NCBI GenBank assembly: GCA_002342545.1
Contig: DDQE01000049.1
Location: 1 to 13,799 of the forward strand
DNA: 13,799 nucleotides
Direction of reading: 5' to 3'
Source of the DNA: Caryophanales bacterium UBA2450
GTDB taxonomy: Bacteria; Bacillota_I; Bacilli_A; RFN20; CAG-826
Below, in pieces: positions 13,174-13,799 of this stretch. The notes below the pieces were generated by a model that was given only the letters and a program-made list of their open reading frames with translations, ran no database searches and was not told the DNA's origin. Position 1 is the first letter of the stretch. Each line of letters opens with the position of its first letter. Both the position numbers and the translations under genes were made by a program.

Positions 13174-13241
13174 ATTGTATCATTTATTGTATCATCAAAC
13201 AATAATTTTGATACAAAAAACCTCAACACAAATTGTATCAA
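13174..13241 (-). promoter_or_regulatory. AlbA_2 promoter with four TGATACAA sites
   Basis: On the minus strand TTGTTT (13202-13197), 17 bp and TACAAT (13179-13174) form the promoter; GAGGTAAAAA then ATG follows. TTGTATCA (plus strand) occurs at 13175-13182, 13187-13194 and 13233-13240, and inverted at 13209-13216. The first overlaps the -10 box, so a bound repressor would block it. The last two form a 9-bp inverted repeat, TTGATACAA/TTGTATCAA. Confidence 0.7.
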
Positions 13242-13295
13242 GGATTGTGTACTTATATGGACTTCTGGTTCAATTTGAATAGTTAAAAATTGCAT

Positions 13296-13492
13296 GTTTT
13301 TGGACATCTAATTAAGAAAAAATCCTAGTTATTTTTTGAATATATCTCAAAGCTACTATTGAATGGAAAGCAAGTCACTAAATCATGAGGTGGTTCCATA
13401 GAATAGAAGAATAGATAATCTTTATATAATCTAAGAGTCTTACCTCTTTTCTTATTCTGTTGATATTGTAAGAACTTAAACATCTTAGGATC
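13296..13492. repeat. 197-bp direct repeat, right copy
   Basis: Partner of 11562-11758. This copy is continuous with the full 3' part of the toxin-like gene, so it is probably the original and the left copy the derivative. Just beyond the gene's stop, a frame starting MSKNMQFLTIQIEPEVHIST runs into the AlbA_2 promoter, possibly the stub of an interrupted downstream gene. Confidence 0.9.
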
Positions 13493-13615
13493 ACTTTCAA
13501 GATAATTAACAGAGTTCTTCCCTTCTTCATAGGCGACTTTAGCAAGTATTAGCATTTCACTATCTTCAAGTTGACCAATCCTTTCTAATATACGGGTATG
13601 ACCGTGAAAGGTCAC
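13325..13615 (-). CDS. Small toxin-like protein with an H..R..ER motif
   Basis: The GTG at 13615 gives 96 residues. The motif FHGHTRILERIG, a helix with AKVAYEEGK and a strand-rich end (LRLYKDYLFFYS, DLVTCFPFN) recall phage- and plasmid-type small proteins related in layout to DUF4258 or RelE-like toxins; this is a loose fold-level impression. The same frame stays open upstream to 13735, with coding-like residues (KEFNILEFGKIKAKAKLLEF) but no ATG, GTG or TTG. The natural protein was therefore probably about 136 residues, and its start codon is lost or shifted by a one-base change near 13736. It may now be inactive or shortened. Its 3' end is duplicated beyond the AlbA_2 gene. Confidence 0.6.
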   Translation of the reverse strand: MTFHGHTRILERIGQLEDSEMLILAKVAYEEGKNSVNYLESDPKMFKFLQYQQNKKRGKTLRLYKDYLFFYSMEPPHDLVTCFPFNSSFEIYSKNN

Positions 13616-13727
13616 TCCGATATCACTCTTATAATGTTTAGCCTTATATATAGATTTAAACTCATTAATGAATTCAAGGAGTTTGGCTTTGGCTTTGATC
13701 TTACCAAACTCTAGGATATTGAATTCT

Positions 13728-13799
13728 TTAACGTTTTATGCTAGAAGTTCCACACAGCAATTTGTTAAATTGATGTATACCTCTATAGGCGGGAGATGA
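13728..13799 (-). other. Window edge, possible end of an upstream gene
   Basis: Two minus-strand frames are open from the edge. One ends at TAA 13730-13728 (residues such as RGIHQFNKLLCGTSSIKR), the other at TAA 13738-13736 (residues such as PPIEVYINLTNCCVELLA). I cannot tell which, if either, is coding. The sequence is less AT-rich than its surroundings, which may mark an element boundary. Confidence 0.25.

Noticed and set aside
13101..13307. A 68-codon minus-strand frame starting MSKNMQ
   Set aside because: It runs through the AlbA_2 promoter and into that gene in another frame. Only its first 20 or so codons look protein-like, so it was noted as a possible stub, not a gene.
1..13799. tRNA, rRNA, CRISPR array, transposase or integrase
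   Set aside because: No cloverleaf, rRNA signature, regularly spaced repeat array or recombinase motif was seen; the 12-bp tandem repeats are coding and have no spacers.
1..13799. Mycoplasma-type code with TGA as tryptophan
   Set aside because: TGA ends the module B DUF3990 gene at a sensible place and TGG is used throughout.

Overview
The window is about one third GC and codes tightly on both strands. TGA is used as a stop and TGG as tryptophan, so the standard bacterial code applies. Low GC, strong TATAAT boxes, short intergenic gaps, a Listeria-Bacteroides-repeat lipoprotein and DUF3990 genes together suggest a gut-type low-GC Firmicute (Bacilli, Erysipelotrichia or RF39-like). The genus cannot be read from this sequence.

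Layout. 1-3100: a decayed fragment, a repeat-rich surface lipoprotein (222-1826), a six-helix membrane protein (1833-2486, minus) and an unrecognised 176-residue protein (2539-3069). 3130-7560: an accessory island with three DUF3990 modules. Module A (plus) is an XRE-DUF3791-like fusion, a short DUF3990 protein and a 65-residue protein. Modules B and C (minus) are each a long DUF3990 protein overlapping a partner with a C-terminal HTH. Module C also carries a 48-residue gene (6088-6234) that starts directly after the partner's stop codon. A short Phd/YefM-like antitoxin with no toxin (4418-4606) lies between A and B. 7580-9589: two housekeeping-type genes, a beta-carbonic anhydrase (minus) and a UraA-like NCS2 permease (plus). 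9636-13799: more accessory DNA, with an AAA-ATPase/PD-(D/E)XK gene, pseudogene debris, and an AlbA_2/GHKL/winged-helix regulator bracketed by a 197-bp direct repeat that duplicates the 3' end of a small toxin-like gene.

How it may work. The DUF3990 proteins share a spaced H...Y...Q pattern that fits an ADP-ribosyltransferase-like fold, and each is coupled to an HTH protein. I infer three self-regulated toxin-antitoxin-like or defence modules; no activity is shown by sequence alone. Modules B and C share a palindrome-like element just upstream of their -35 boxes. Most transcription units begin with a -10 box only 6-10 nt before the start codon, implying leaderless mRNAs, while most genes inside operons have Shine-Dalgarno sites. 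The AlbA_2 gene carries the same 12-bp repeat in its promoter and in its own linker-coding region.
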